Positions 40,878-48,670 of a stretch of DNA of 61,746 nt are shown one piece after another. The position numbers and the translations under genes were made by a program. This DNA is from Rhodospirillales bacterium (GTDB lineage: Bacteria; Pseudomonadota; Alphaproteobacteria; Rhodospirillales; Defluviicoccaceae). The first letter of the stretch is position 1; every line of letters starts with the position of its first letter. Location: assembly GCA_007695045.1 (NCBI GenBank), contig REEP01000079.1:1-61746 (forward strand). Reading direction: 5' to 3'. The notes beneath the pieces were generated by a model. That model made no database searches. It saw only the letters and a list, made by a program, of their open reading frames with translations, and was not told the origin of the DNA.

Positions 40878-42254
40878 ATGCCGGAAAACGGGTCGGTTCC
40901 GACCAGACCACGCGACTTGGAGCGGGCGACGTTCGGCGGTCGGTTCATGCGCTACGCCCGGGTCGGGTCGGCGATGGGCACGGCGGCGGCGCGGTTCGCC
41001 GGGGGACGCTTCCTCGGTATCGCCATTGACAACCCTCAGCACGCCGCGGAACTGACCGCAGCGTTGGGCGGTCTCAAGGGGCCGCTGATGAAGGTGGCGC
41101 AGATCGCTTCCACAGTGCCGGATGTGCTGCCCGAAGCCTACGCGCAGCAACTGTCCCAACTGCAGTCGAATGCACCGCCGATGGGTTGGGCGTTCGTCAA
41201 GCGCCGGATGTCCACGGAACTGGGCCCCGACTGGCAGCAGCGTTTCGCCGACTTCGAGCGCGAAGCGGCGGCGGCCGCTTCGTTGGGGCAGGTTCACCGC
41301 GCCACCGCCTTGGACGGCCGGTTGCTGGCCTGCAAGCTGCAGTACCCGGACATGGCCTCGGCTGTGGAGGCGGACCTGCGGCAGTTATGGATCGTGTTCT
41401 CCATCTATCGCCGGTACGACAAGGCGATCGACCCGCGCGAGGTTCATGCGGAACTGGCGGAACGCCTGCGCGAGGAACTGGACTATGCCCGGGAAGCGCG
41501 GCACATGGGCCTCTATGCCCGGATGCTGGCCGACGAACCCGGCGTCCATGTACCGGAACCGGTTCCGGCGTTGTGCACGGACCGGCTTCTGACCATGACG
41601 TGGCTGTCAGGCGAGCCAATCCTGCGCTACGTCGACCGCCATTTGGATGACCGCAATACGGTGGCGGTCAACATGTTTCGAGCTTGGTATGTGCCGCTGT
41701 ATCAATGCGGGGTCATCCACGGTGATCCGCACCTCGGCAACTATACCGTGCGCCCGGACGGCACGATCAACCTTCTGGATTTCGGCTGCGTCCGAGTGTT
41801 CAAACCGTCCTTCGTCCGGGCGGTGATTGACCTCTACCGGGCACTCTGCCACGACGATCAGGACCTGGCGGTCCACGCCTACCAGACCTGGGGCTTCCGC
41901 AACCTCAACCGCGACATGATCGAGATCCTCAATCAGTGGGCCCGGTTTCTTTACCGCCCGCTGATGGAGGACAAGGTGCAGCGCATCCAGGACGACGGCG
42001 GTACCCAGTACGGGGCGAAGGTGGCGGCTAAGGTCCACCAGGATCTGCGGCGCCTGGGCGGCGTCACCCCGCCCCGGGAATTCGTGCTGATGGACCGGGC
42101 GGCGATTGGGCTGGGCGGCGTGTTCACGCGCCTGCGTGCCGAGATCAACTGGCACCGAATGTTCCATGCGTTGATTGAGGACTTCGACGAAGAGGCCCTG
42201 CGGCGCCGTCAGGCGGAAGCATTGTCGGCCTTCGAACTGCCATTTCCTGGATAA
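40878..42254 (+). CDS. ABC1/UbiB-family atypical kinase
   Basis: A 458-residue ADCK/UbiB-like protein-kinase-fold protein. The Ala-rich nucleotide loop AAAAASLGQVHRA and the catalytic HGDPHLGNYTV loop and LLDFG magnesium motif are present. The family's KxGQ element appears as KVAQ (in LMKVAQIAST), an Ala for the Gly. Bacterial members such as UbiB support ubiquinone synthesis by an ATPase role; no ubiquinone gene is adjacent, so this copy cannot be assigned. The predicted C-terminal helix ends near 450. The ATG at 40878 has GGGAGA upstream. A strong inverted repeat follows the stop. Confidence 0.87.
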   Translation: MPENGSVPTRPRDLERATFGGRFMRYARVGSAMGTAAARFAGGRFLGIAIDNPQHAAELTAALGGLKGPLMKVAQIASTVPDVLPEAYAQQLSQLQSNAPPMGWAFVKRRMSTELGPDWQQRFADFEREAAAAASLGQVHRATALDGRLLACKLQYPDMASAVEADLRQLWIVFSIYRRYDKAIDPREVHAELAERLREELDYAREARHMGLYARMLADEPGVHVPEPVPALCTDRLLTMTWLSGEPILRYVDRHLDDRNTVAVNMFRAWYVPLYQCGVIHGDPHLGNYTVRPDGTINLLDFGCVRVFKPSFVRAVIDLYRALCHDDQDLAVHAYQTWGFRNLNRDMIEILNQWARFLYRPLMEDKVQRIQDDGGTQYGAKVAAKVHQDLRRLGGVTPPREFVLMDRAAIGLGGVFTRLRAEINWHRMFHALIEDFDEEALRRRQAEALSAFELPFPG

Positions 42255-42260
42255 TCGACC

Positions 42261-42285
42261 GGCCCCCGCGGAACAAACGGGGGCC
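42261..42285. terminator. Inverted repeat after the ABC1 kinase gene
   Basis: GGCCCCC (42261-42267) and GGGGGCC (42279-42285) around an 11-base loop, extended by one more G-C pair inside. It lies between two convergent genes (ABC1 kinase stop 42254, small ORF end 42293) and can serve both. The 3' T-run is short. Confidence 0.6.
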
Positions 42286-42292
42286 TTCGCCG

Positions 42293-42499
42293 TCAGGCGC
42301 AGAGCTGGATCGGCGCTTCCGCGTGACGATAACGCACTTCGGCCAAGGCCATGGCAGCCTGACGAGCCTGCGCATAGGTGCCAGCATGGCAGAAGGTGGT
42401 ACCGTCCGGCATCCGGAAATACCAAAGCCGGTATCCCCGCGGCTTGCGCCGGTGCGCCCATTCGTATCGCATGGTGCTGATCTGGATATAGTGGGTCAT
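42293..42499 (-). CDS. Small hypothetical protein, 68 aa
   Basis: A short open frame with codon use like the real genes: MTHYIQISTMRYEW followed by an aromatic basic stretch (RLWYFRMPDG) and a C-terminal Ala-rich helix (AGTYAQARQAAMALAEV). I recognise no family. The alternation of aromatic strands and one helix is compatible with a small alpha/beta fold. The ATG at 42499 was chosen; extending upstream gives no better match. It is convergent with the ABC1 kinase gene, with a terminator-like repeat between. It could be spurious. Confidence 0.45.
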   Translation of the reverse strand: MTHYIQISTMRYEWAHRRKPRGYRLWYFRMPDGTTFCHAGTYAQARQAAMALAEVRYRHAEAPIQLCA

Positions 42500-43300
42500 C
42501 TTCGCTGTTTCCCCAACCGATCGTATCGTGCCCGATTTTGCACCCATATGGGTTACGAGTCTACGTCAGATCGTCCCAGCCTCGCTCTCGTTCTTCCGCG
42601 GCTCACGCTGCCGGCTGAGTGCGGTGGTCATCCCGGCCACCCGCTCTACGGCAACATCGTGTTGCGGAAGGTCGTTCCAAGCCATCCCGTGACCGTTCCC
42701 GACGCCGCAATGGACGCTGCTATACCATGCAATTGTCGATGCGGGGCCCTGTGATTTCAAGCCACATCCGTGGGTTTACAACCACAACATCAACGATATC
42801 AGAAGGTTAAGGCAGAAGGCGATCCCCGCTTGGGACCGATTTTACCCCCTGCCCGGGCAGGGCCTCTCGCGCGCTGACATCGCCCACGCGATGGCCTGTT
42901 GATTTCACAAAGATTTTCGGTGCGAATCAGCGCCGATGCCAGGGCCGTCCGTCCGGGGAATGGCGCCGCGAGAGACTGCGGGAGGCGGCATCGGGGACTC
43001 GATCGTTTGTGATGGTCGGGGGTACACGCCTGGAAGCTGCCTGGATTCGGACGGGTGCGCCCGTTGACGCGCACGATAACGCCGCCGGTTCTGGTGCTGC
43101 CGACGTGCGGCCACGTTCCGTACCGGGAGCGGCCCGAGGTGACCCTCGGGGCCTGTTCCACGGATATCGCCGAGCAGGCCCCGGGGTGACATCGGTCAAC
43201 GGTGGCTGACGGCGGCCCACCGGGAAGCCGGGCGGCGCGGTGAGAAAACCTGCGCCCGGCCCCCCCTTCGGTGCGGGTGACGAGGGGGCAGCCCCGACCC
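42500..43300. other. Gene-poor region between the small ORF and the TRAP fusion gene
   Basis: About 800 bases without an intact gene. It contains a 69-codon start-less open frame (42693-42902, plus strand) and, at 43038-43189, a segment that looks like the end of an alpha/beta hydrolase (separate entry). I find no tRNA, no SRP RNA core motif and no phage or insertion-sequence feature. It appears to be decaying sequence rather than a regulatory region. Confidence 0.45.
43038..43189 (+). pseudogene. Possible remnant of an alpha/beta hydrolase (C-terminal end)
   Basis: Frame ending at the TGA of 43187-43189 reads VLVLPTCGHVPYRERPEV, which resembles the C-terminal His region (GCGHxPHRExPE) of alpha/beta hydrolases. 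A few dozen bases earlier, in another frame, RSFVMVGGTRLEAAW resembles the N-terminal oxyanion-side VHGTRLxxAxW of the same superfamily. The catalytic middle is absent. The simplest reading is a hydrolase gene with a large internal deletion and frameshift. The evidence is two short similarities by eye. Confidence 0.3.
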
Positions 43301-45493
43301 TTATTCCGCCGCCACCGGCACTCGCCTTCGCCCGAACAGACGCTGGATCAGATACATGGCGATGCCGATCGCGATCCCGACCAGATCGGTGACGGCCCCA
43401 CCCGTGATCATGAACATCGCCCCCGCCAGCATGACCGCCCGGAACAGCATGCTGAGATGGCCGAAGAAGTAGCCCTGCACGGCGGCCGCCAGCAAGCCGA
43501 CGCCGACGGTGGCCGTCAGCGCCACCTGGAGAATCCTGAGCCAGCCGGGAATAACCACCCCGAACATGGTCAGGTCGGGTGTGGGTTCCAGAAGAATGGC
43601 CGGGCTGTAGAAGAAGATGAAGGGGACGATGAACGCCGCCAGCCCGATCTTGAACGCCGACACGGCCGTGCGCATGGGCTCAGCCCCGGAGATGGCTGCG
43701 CCGGCGTAGGCTGCCAGGGCCACCGGCGGCGTGATGGCCGAAACCACCGCGTAGTAGAACACGAAGAAGTGGGCGATCAACGGCGGGATGCCCAATTGTT
43801 GCAGGCCCGGCGCCACCACCGAGGCGGCCACCGCGTAGGCCGCCGTGGTCGGCATGCCCATCCCCAGCATGATGGAGATGAGCATGGCGAACACCAGCGC
43901 CAGCAACTGGCTGTGTGCGGCCACCCCCAGCAGCAGGGACGAAAAGCGCGCGCCGACGCCGGTGAGGGCGATGACGCCGACGATGATGCCGGCACACGCG
44001 CACACGGCGATGATTTGGATCGACATGCGCGCGCCCAGTTCCAGCGCCCGCACGACGGCCCGCGGCCCCATGCGATACGGGGTGAGCCAACTCACCACCA
44101 TCGCACTCATCAAGGCGAGGGTCCCGGCGCGGATGACCGAGTAGCCGAGGAACAGCGCCCCGATCAGGATGATCACCGGCAGGAACAGGTAAACCTGTTT
44201 TGCGAGCTTGCGGAATTCCGGCAGTTCGTCCTCGCGCATGCCGCGGAGGCCCAGCTTCAGCGCCTCCAAATCGACCATGATCAGGACCGAAACGAAGTAC
44301 AGCACCGCCGGAATGATCGCCGCGACGATCAGGTCCGTGTACGGAATGCCCGTGATTTCGGCCATGATGAAGGCACCGGCGCCCATGATCGGCGGCATGA
44401 TCTGCCCGCCGGTGGACGCGGTGGCCTCGATCGCACCCGCCGTCTGCGGCCGGTAGCCGACCCGCTTCATCAGCGGAATTGTGAGGCTGCCGGTGGCGAC
44501 CACGTTGCCGGCGGAGGTGCCGTTGATCATGCCCATTAGGCCGGAAGCGAACACCGCCACCTTGGCGGGGCCGCCGCGGGTGCGGCCGGCCGCGGCGAAC
44601 GCAAAGTTCACGAAATAGTCGCCGACCTTGGATGCCTGGAGAAACGCGGCAAAAGCAATGAACAGGATGATGTAGGTGCTGGACACCGCGACGGGTGCGC
44701 CGAGGATGCCGTTGTCGGTGTAGATGTAGGTGAAAAACCGGCCGGCACTGTAGCCGGCATGATTGAGGAAACCGGGCAGCCAGGGCCCGACGAAGGAGTA
44801 GATGATGAAGATGATCGAGATGGCCACCAGTGCCATGCCGGCCGAGCGACGCGTCAACTCGATGATCAGCAACGTGCCGGCAATCGCCGCCCACATGTCG
44901 GGCGGCAGCGCCATGACTCCGGCCCGGAAGCGCCAGACCTCGAGATTGAAGAGAAGGTAACTAGCGACGGCGATGGCACCGCCGATCAGCACCCAGTCGA
45001 ACCAGTTGATGCTGCGCCCGTTGCTCCGGAACACCCAGGAGGAGACCACCGCGACCGCCATCGACATCGTCAACGGAATGCCGAAAGTCTCGAACACCCA
45101 GGGGGGCGGATAGGCCGCACCCATCTGGTGCCGGTACCAGTAGGCGATGACAAGGCAGCCCAGCGCCCACAACAGGCCCGCTGCCGAGACCAGTAGCGCG
45201 GCCCCTTGCACCAGATCGAAGCGTTTGATCGGTGCGTCCGTGTCCACCCGCATGGCGGCCACCAGCGCAAATCCGATGCACAGGGCGCCGGCGACATGGA
45301 GGATACGGTACGCCCAGGTTTCCAGCGGAAACAGATTCAGGCTGATCAGGTGCGCTGCGGTGAAAGCCGCGCAGGCCCAGAACAGCAGGTGTTTCTGCCA
45401 ACCGACGAGGCTACGCTCGTTACTGGCCACAGGTTCGTCGTCGATGCCTTGGGCGATTACGCGAGTGTCAGAGTCGACCGATGACACGGACAT
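43301..45493 (-). CDS. TRAP transporter 4TM/12TM fused permease (TAXI-TRAP)
   Basis: A 730-residue fusion of the small (Q) and large (M) TRAP permease subunits, the form that works with TAXI-type binding proteins. The N-terminal four-helix part spans about 30-215, the large subunit about 215-700. Motifs include GMINGTSAGNVVATGSLTIPLMKR, the gate IEATASTGGQIMPPIMGAGAFI and AYAVAASVVAP. It imports an organic acid or amino acid by sodium symport; ligands known for TAXI systems include glutamate and related compounds. The gene follows the binding-protein gene after 188 bases holding a strong stem-loop. The ATG is at 45493. Confidence 0.92.
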   Translation of the reverse strand: MSVSSVDSDTRVIAQGIDDEPVASNERSLVGWQKHLLFWACAAFTAAHLISLNLFPLETWAYRILHVAGALCIGFALVAAMRVDTDAPIKRFDLVQGAALLVSAAGLLWALGCLVIAYWYRHQMGAAYPPPWVFETFGIPLTMSMAVAVVSSWVFRSNGRSINWFDWVLIGGAIAVASYLLFNLEVWRFRAGVMALPPDMWAAIAGTLLIIELTRRSAGMALVAISIIFIIYSFVGPWLPGFLNHAGYSAGRFFTYIYTDNGILGAPVAVSSTYIILFIAFAAFLQASKVGDYFVNFAFAAAGRTRGGPAKVAVFASGLMGMINGTSAGNVVATGSLTIPLMKRVGYRPQTAGAIEATASTGGQIMPPIMGAGAFIMAEITGIPYTDLIVAAIIPAVLYFVSVLIMVDLEALKLGLRGMREDELPEFRKLAKQVYLFLPVIILIGALFLGYSVIRAGTLALMSAMVVSWLTPYRMGPRAVVRALELGARMSIQIIAVCACAGIIVGVIALTGVGARFSSLLLGVAAHSQLLALVFAMLISIMLGMGMPTTAAYAVAASVVAPGLQQLGIPPLIAHFFVFYYAVVSAITPPVALAAYAGAAISGAEPMRTAVSAFKIGLAAFIVPFIFFYSPAILLEPTPDLTMFGVVIPGWLRILQVALTATVGVGLLAAAVQGYFFGHLSMLFRAVMLAGAMFMITGGAVTDLVGIAIGIAMYLIQRLFGRRRVPVAAE

Positions 45494-45591
45494 CGGGGTT
45501 CCATCCCTTTACCTTTCGCGGTCTCGGGGCCGCGATTCATGCGTGGCGTCAAGCTGATGACGGCGCCACACCGTCGTCCCAGACTGATGGA

Positions 45592-45622
45592 CCCTGCGCC
45601 CCCCAAGAGAGAAAGCGCAGGG
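45592..45622 (-). terminator. Intercistronic stem-loop between TAXI gene and permease
   Basis: Arms ACCCTGCGC/GCGCAGGG pair over 8 bases (45592-45599 with 45615-45622) around a loop of 15 bases. It lies between the binding-protein stop (45682) and the permease start (45493). In many binding-protein/permease operons such hairpins stabilise the upstream message or attenuate readthrough, and the same is inferred here. Confidence 0.5.
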
Positions 45623-45681
45623 ACCGAAGCCAAGCCTTCAGTCGGCCACGGGGGGCCGTGGTGGTCAGAAGGGTCGTTTAT

Positions 45682-46665
45682 CTATCCCCTGAGTTCGTCA
45701 GGGATCTCGTAGCCGTTTTCTTCGAACCAGCGGACTGCGCCCGGATGAAACGGCAGGAAGGTATTGTGGATGTAGTTCTCCGGGAGCGTTTCAGCCGATG
45801 CACTGTGGATCGACATCATTCGCTCATGCTCGGTCATGGCGATGCGGGTCATTTCATAAACGAGGCTTTCCGGCATGTCGCTCGAGGTGATGAAGAAGTT
45901 CCACATGGCGACGGTCTCGATCGGTTCGGTCTGGCCGCTGTAGGTCCCGGGCTCGATGGTGAACGGTGCCAGCGACGGAAACTCTTCCAGAAGTGTCGGA
46001 ATCTGGTCTTCCGACGGCCCGTATACCACACCGTCGACCTGCGCCAGGATCTGGCTGAAGGCCGCGATCGGCACGCCGGCGGCGAAACCGAACCCATCGA
46101 TCAGGCCGTCCTGAAGCTGTCCGGCGAGATCGGCCGCACCGCCGAAGCGCGCGGTCACGGGGATGTCCAGGGCATCCATGATGCGGGGCCAGTACGTTCC
46201 GGGGGTGCCGCCGGCGGGACCGACGCCGAAGGTTTTGCCGGCGAGTTGATCGAGCGAGGTGACGCCGGAGCGCGCAAGCGCGATGGCATGAAACGGCGTC
46301 TGGTACATCGGGAACATGGCACGAAGCTTGTCATGTCTGACACCCGGCATCAGCGGGCTTTCGCCGACCCAGGCCTCGTAGGCCGGACCCATGGTCACCA
46401 TGCCGAACTGATGCTGCCCGGTCTGAACCAGGGTGGCGTTCTGAACCGGGCCCCCGGTGACCTCACCGCCGCCATTGATGCCCAGTTCCTCGGACACCAA
46501 GTTGGCGAACCCGGCGCCGTAAACGAAGTAGGTGCCGCCTTGGCTGGCGGTGCCGACGGTGAACGAGGCCGGCCAGCCGGTGCGGTCCTGGGCCATAGAG
46601 GCGGTGGCAACCAAGGCCACGCAGGCGACGGCCATCGTCGCCGTGCGGAGAATGCGAACTGACAT
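45682..46665 (-). CDS. TAXI-family TRAP solute receptor
   Basis: A 327-residue periplasmic binding protein of the TRAP-associated extracytoplasmic immunogenic (TAXI) family. A Sec signal peptide is present (about 1-25, VALVATASMAQD). The N-terminal strand with VGTASQGGTYFVYGAGFANLV is the family hallmark, and DQLAGKTFGVGPAGGTPGTY is the second. It forms an operon with the fused permease downstream (188-base gap containing a stem-loop). An operator-like palindrome lies 111 bases upstream of the ATG. Ligand unknown. Confidence 0.92.
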   Translation of the reverse strand: MSVRILRTATMAVACVALVATASMAQDRTGWPASFTVGTASQGGTYFVYGAGFANLVSEELGINGGGEVTGGPVQNATLVQTGQHQFGMVTMGPAYEAWVGESPLMPGVRHDKLRAMFPMYQTPFHAIALARSGVTSLDQLAGKTFGVGPAGGTPGTYWPRIMDALDIPVTARFGGAADLAGQLQDGLIDGFGFAAGVPIAAFSQILAQVDGVVYGPSEDQIPTLLEEFPSLAPFTIEPGTYSGQTEPIETVAMWNFFITSSDMPESLVYEMTRIAMTEHERMMSIHSASAETLPENYIHNTFLPFHPGAVRWFEENGYEIPDELRG

Positions 46666-47121
46666 TACGATAAGTCCTCCCAGAGTGTTTGGACGGTTCC
46701 AGTGATCTTGGGTGCGCCTCGGCCCGGATTGAACACCGGTGCCGACGCCCGCCCATTCGGAGCAGCCCCCCGGTCTGCCGTTATCACATTATGGCAAAGC
46801 CGGGATCGGGTGGCCAGCGCGATTAATCCCCTGGCTCGTCAGGAAACGCGCAAAAATATCAAAGCCTTCCCCCGCATGGGGTGCCATTGGGACCGGTTGG
46901 TCGCCGGCATTACCCCGGCTGTAGCCGATTGGACGTGTACGCGCAGCGTCACGTTGCGGACGGTCCGGCAAACCTGGCGGCGGCAGACCGCTCGCCAATA
47001 CCCTTCGCGCCCCCTGGAGTTTAGGAACTCGTCCCTGTAAGCAACCAACGCGTTTGCCTCCATACTATGCTGCGTCTGCGAACATGAGCTGCACGTGCGA
47101 ACACGAAAGGATGCTCCCATC
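46666..47121. other. Divergent control region between TAXI-TRAP and carboxylase operons
   Basis: 456 bases with no credible gene. Besides the palindrome at 46776-46796 it has a direct repeat of TGCGAACA at 47077-47084 and 47096-47103 (19 bases apart), ending just before the pccB ribosome site AAAGGA. The repeat could be an acyl-CoA-responsive regulator site, but none is recognised with confidence. Confidence 0.45.
46776..46796. promoter_or_regulatory. Operator-like palindrome upstream of the TAXI-TRAP operon
   Basis: TGCCGTTAT (46776-46784), three central bases, ATTATGGCA (46788-46796): 7 of 9 positions pair. A further CCCGG (46769-46773) and CCGGG (46800-46804) flank it symmetrically, giving an extended dyad of about 36 bases. 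The size suits a dimeric repressor such as GntR or LacI type; no regulator gene is adjacent. Confidence 0.4.
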
Positions 47122-48654
47122 ATGCGTCATATTATCGGACTGCTCGAACAGAAGCGGGCCCTGGCCCGTCAGGGCGGCGGCCAAAAGCGGATCGATGCCC
47201 AGCACCAGCGCGGCAAACTCACCGCCCGCGAACGTATCGAAGTGTTGTTCGACCCGGATTCCTTCGAGGAATGGGACATGTTCGTGGAGCACCGGTGCAT
47301 CGATTTCGGCATGGAGAAGGAGCAGATCCCGGGCGATGGCGTCGTTACCGGCTTCGGCACGGTGAATGGCCGGCCCGTATTCGTCTACAGCCAGGACTTC
47401 ACGGTATTCGGCGGCAGCCTCTCGGAAGCGCATGCCGAGAAAATTTGCAAGGTTATGGATCAGGCGATGAGGGTTGGCGCTCCGGTGGTGGGCATCAACG
47501 ACTCCGGCGGTGCCCGTATCCAGGAAGGCGTGGCCTCCCTCGCGGGGTATGCCGAGGTTTTTCAGCGCAACGTGGATGCCTCCGGCGTGATCCCGCAGAT
47601 ATCGGTTATCATGGGCCCGTGCGCCGGCGGCGCGGTGTATTCGCCCGCGCTCACCGACTTCATCTTCATGGTGAAGGAGACGGCGCACATGTACGTTACC
47701 GGCCCCGACGTACTGCGTACGGTGACGCACGAGACGATCAACCATCAGGACCTGGGCGGTGCCAAGGTGCATACGACCATGTCGGGCGTGGCCGATCGCG
47801 CGTTCGAGAACGATGTGGAGGCGCTCCTGTATGTGCGCCGGCTGATCAACTTCCTGCCCTTGTCCAACCGCTCCGAGCCGCCGGTTCGCCCCACCACCGA
47901 TAGTCTCGACCGGGTGGAGCCGTCGCTCAACACCCTGGTCCCAGACAACCCGAACATGCCCTACGACATTAAGGAGCTCATCCTGAAGGTCGTCGACGAA
48001 AGCCTGTTCTTCGAGATCAAGCCCGACTTTGCGCCCAACCTGGTGGTGGGCTTCGGACACTTCAACGGGGCCACCACCGGTATTGTGGCCAACCAGCCGA
48101 CGGTGCTGGCCGGCTGCCTGGACATCGATGCATCCGTCAAGGGGGCCCGGTTCGTCCGCTTCTGCGATGCGTTCAACATCCCCATCGTCACCTTCCTCGA
48201 CGTGCCCGGTTTCCTTCCCGGGGTAGCCCAGGAGCATGCCGGCATCATCCGCCACGGCGCCAAGCTGCTGTTTGCCTACGCCGAAGCCACCGTACCCAAA
48301 GTCACCGTGATCACGCGAAAAGGCTACGGCGGCGCTTATGTCGTCATGGGATCGAAACACCTGCGAGCCGACATCAACTACGCTTGGCCCAGCGCCGAGG
48401 TTGCCGTGATGGGAGCCAAAGGCGCGGTTGAGATCCTGTACCGTGGCGACATCCAGACCGAAGCGGAGTTGGAAGCGCGTATCGCGGCCTATCGCGACGC
48501 GTTTGCCAATCCCTTCGGCGCCGCCCGGCGCGGTTTCATCGACGACGTGATCATGCCGCAGAGTACCCGCCGACGGCTTTGCAAGGCACTGACGATGCTG
48601 CGCAACAAGGACGTCGCGGCGCCTCACCGCAAGCATGCCAACCCACCCCTTTGA
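47122..48654 (+). CDS. pccB: Propionyl-CoA carboxylase carboxyltransferase (beta) subunit
   Basis: A 510-residue acyl-CoA carboxyltransferase, the exact usual PccB length. The N-half carries [20 protein letters not shown] and the biotin/acyl-CoA pocket [19 protein letters not shown]. The C-half carries [21 protein letters not shown] and [16 protein letters not shown] with the second oxyanion Gly pair. It transfers the carboxyl group from biotin on the alpha subunit to propionyl-CoA, giving methylmalonyl-CoA; the pairing and family motifs favour propionyl-CoA over acetyl- or methylcrotonyl-CoA. The alpha subunit gene follows after 16 bases. The ATG at 47122 is preceded by AAAGGATG. Confidence 0.92.
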   Translation: MRHIIGLLEQKRALARQGGGQKRIDAQHQRGKLTARERIEVLFDPDSFEEWDMFVEHRCIDFGMEKEQIPGDGVVTGFGTVNGRPVFVYSQDFTVFGGSLSEAHAEKICKVMDQAMRVGAPVVGINDSGGARIQEGVASLAGYAEVFQRNVDASGVIPQISVIMGPCAGGAVYSPALTDFIFMVKETAHMYVTGPDVLRTVTHETINHQDLGGAKVHTTMSGVADRAFENDVEALLYVRRLINFLPLSNRSEPPVRPTTDSLDRVEPSLNTLVPDNPNMPYDIKELILKVVDESLFFEIKPDFAPNLVVGFGHFNGATTGIVANQPTVLAGCLDIDASVKGARFVRFCDAFNIPIVTFLDVPGFLPGVAQEHAGIIRHGAKLLFAYAEATVPKVTVITRKGYGGAYVVMGSKHLRADINYAWPSAEVAVMGAKGAVEILYRGDIQTEAELEARIAAYRDAFANPFGAARRGFIDDVIMPQSTRRRLCKALTMLRNKDVAAPHRKHANPPL

Positions 48655-48670
48655 TCGGATGTGATCCGCC

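Noticed and set aside
42693-42902. A 69-codon plus-strand frame reading through aromatic and Arg-rich residues
   Set aside because: It has no start codon before its last few residues and its third-position GC is lower than that of genes here; kept only as a possible remnant.
43009-43209. A 66-residue plus-strand ORF
   Set aside because: It overlaps the possible hydrolase remnant in a different frame, has no ribosome site and no recognisable fold.
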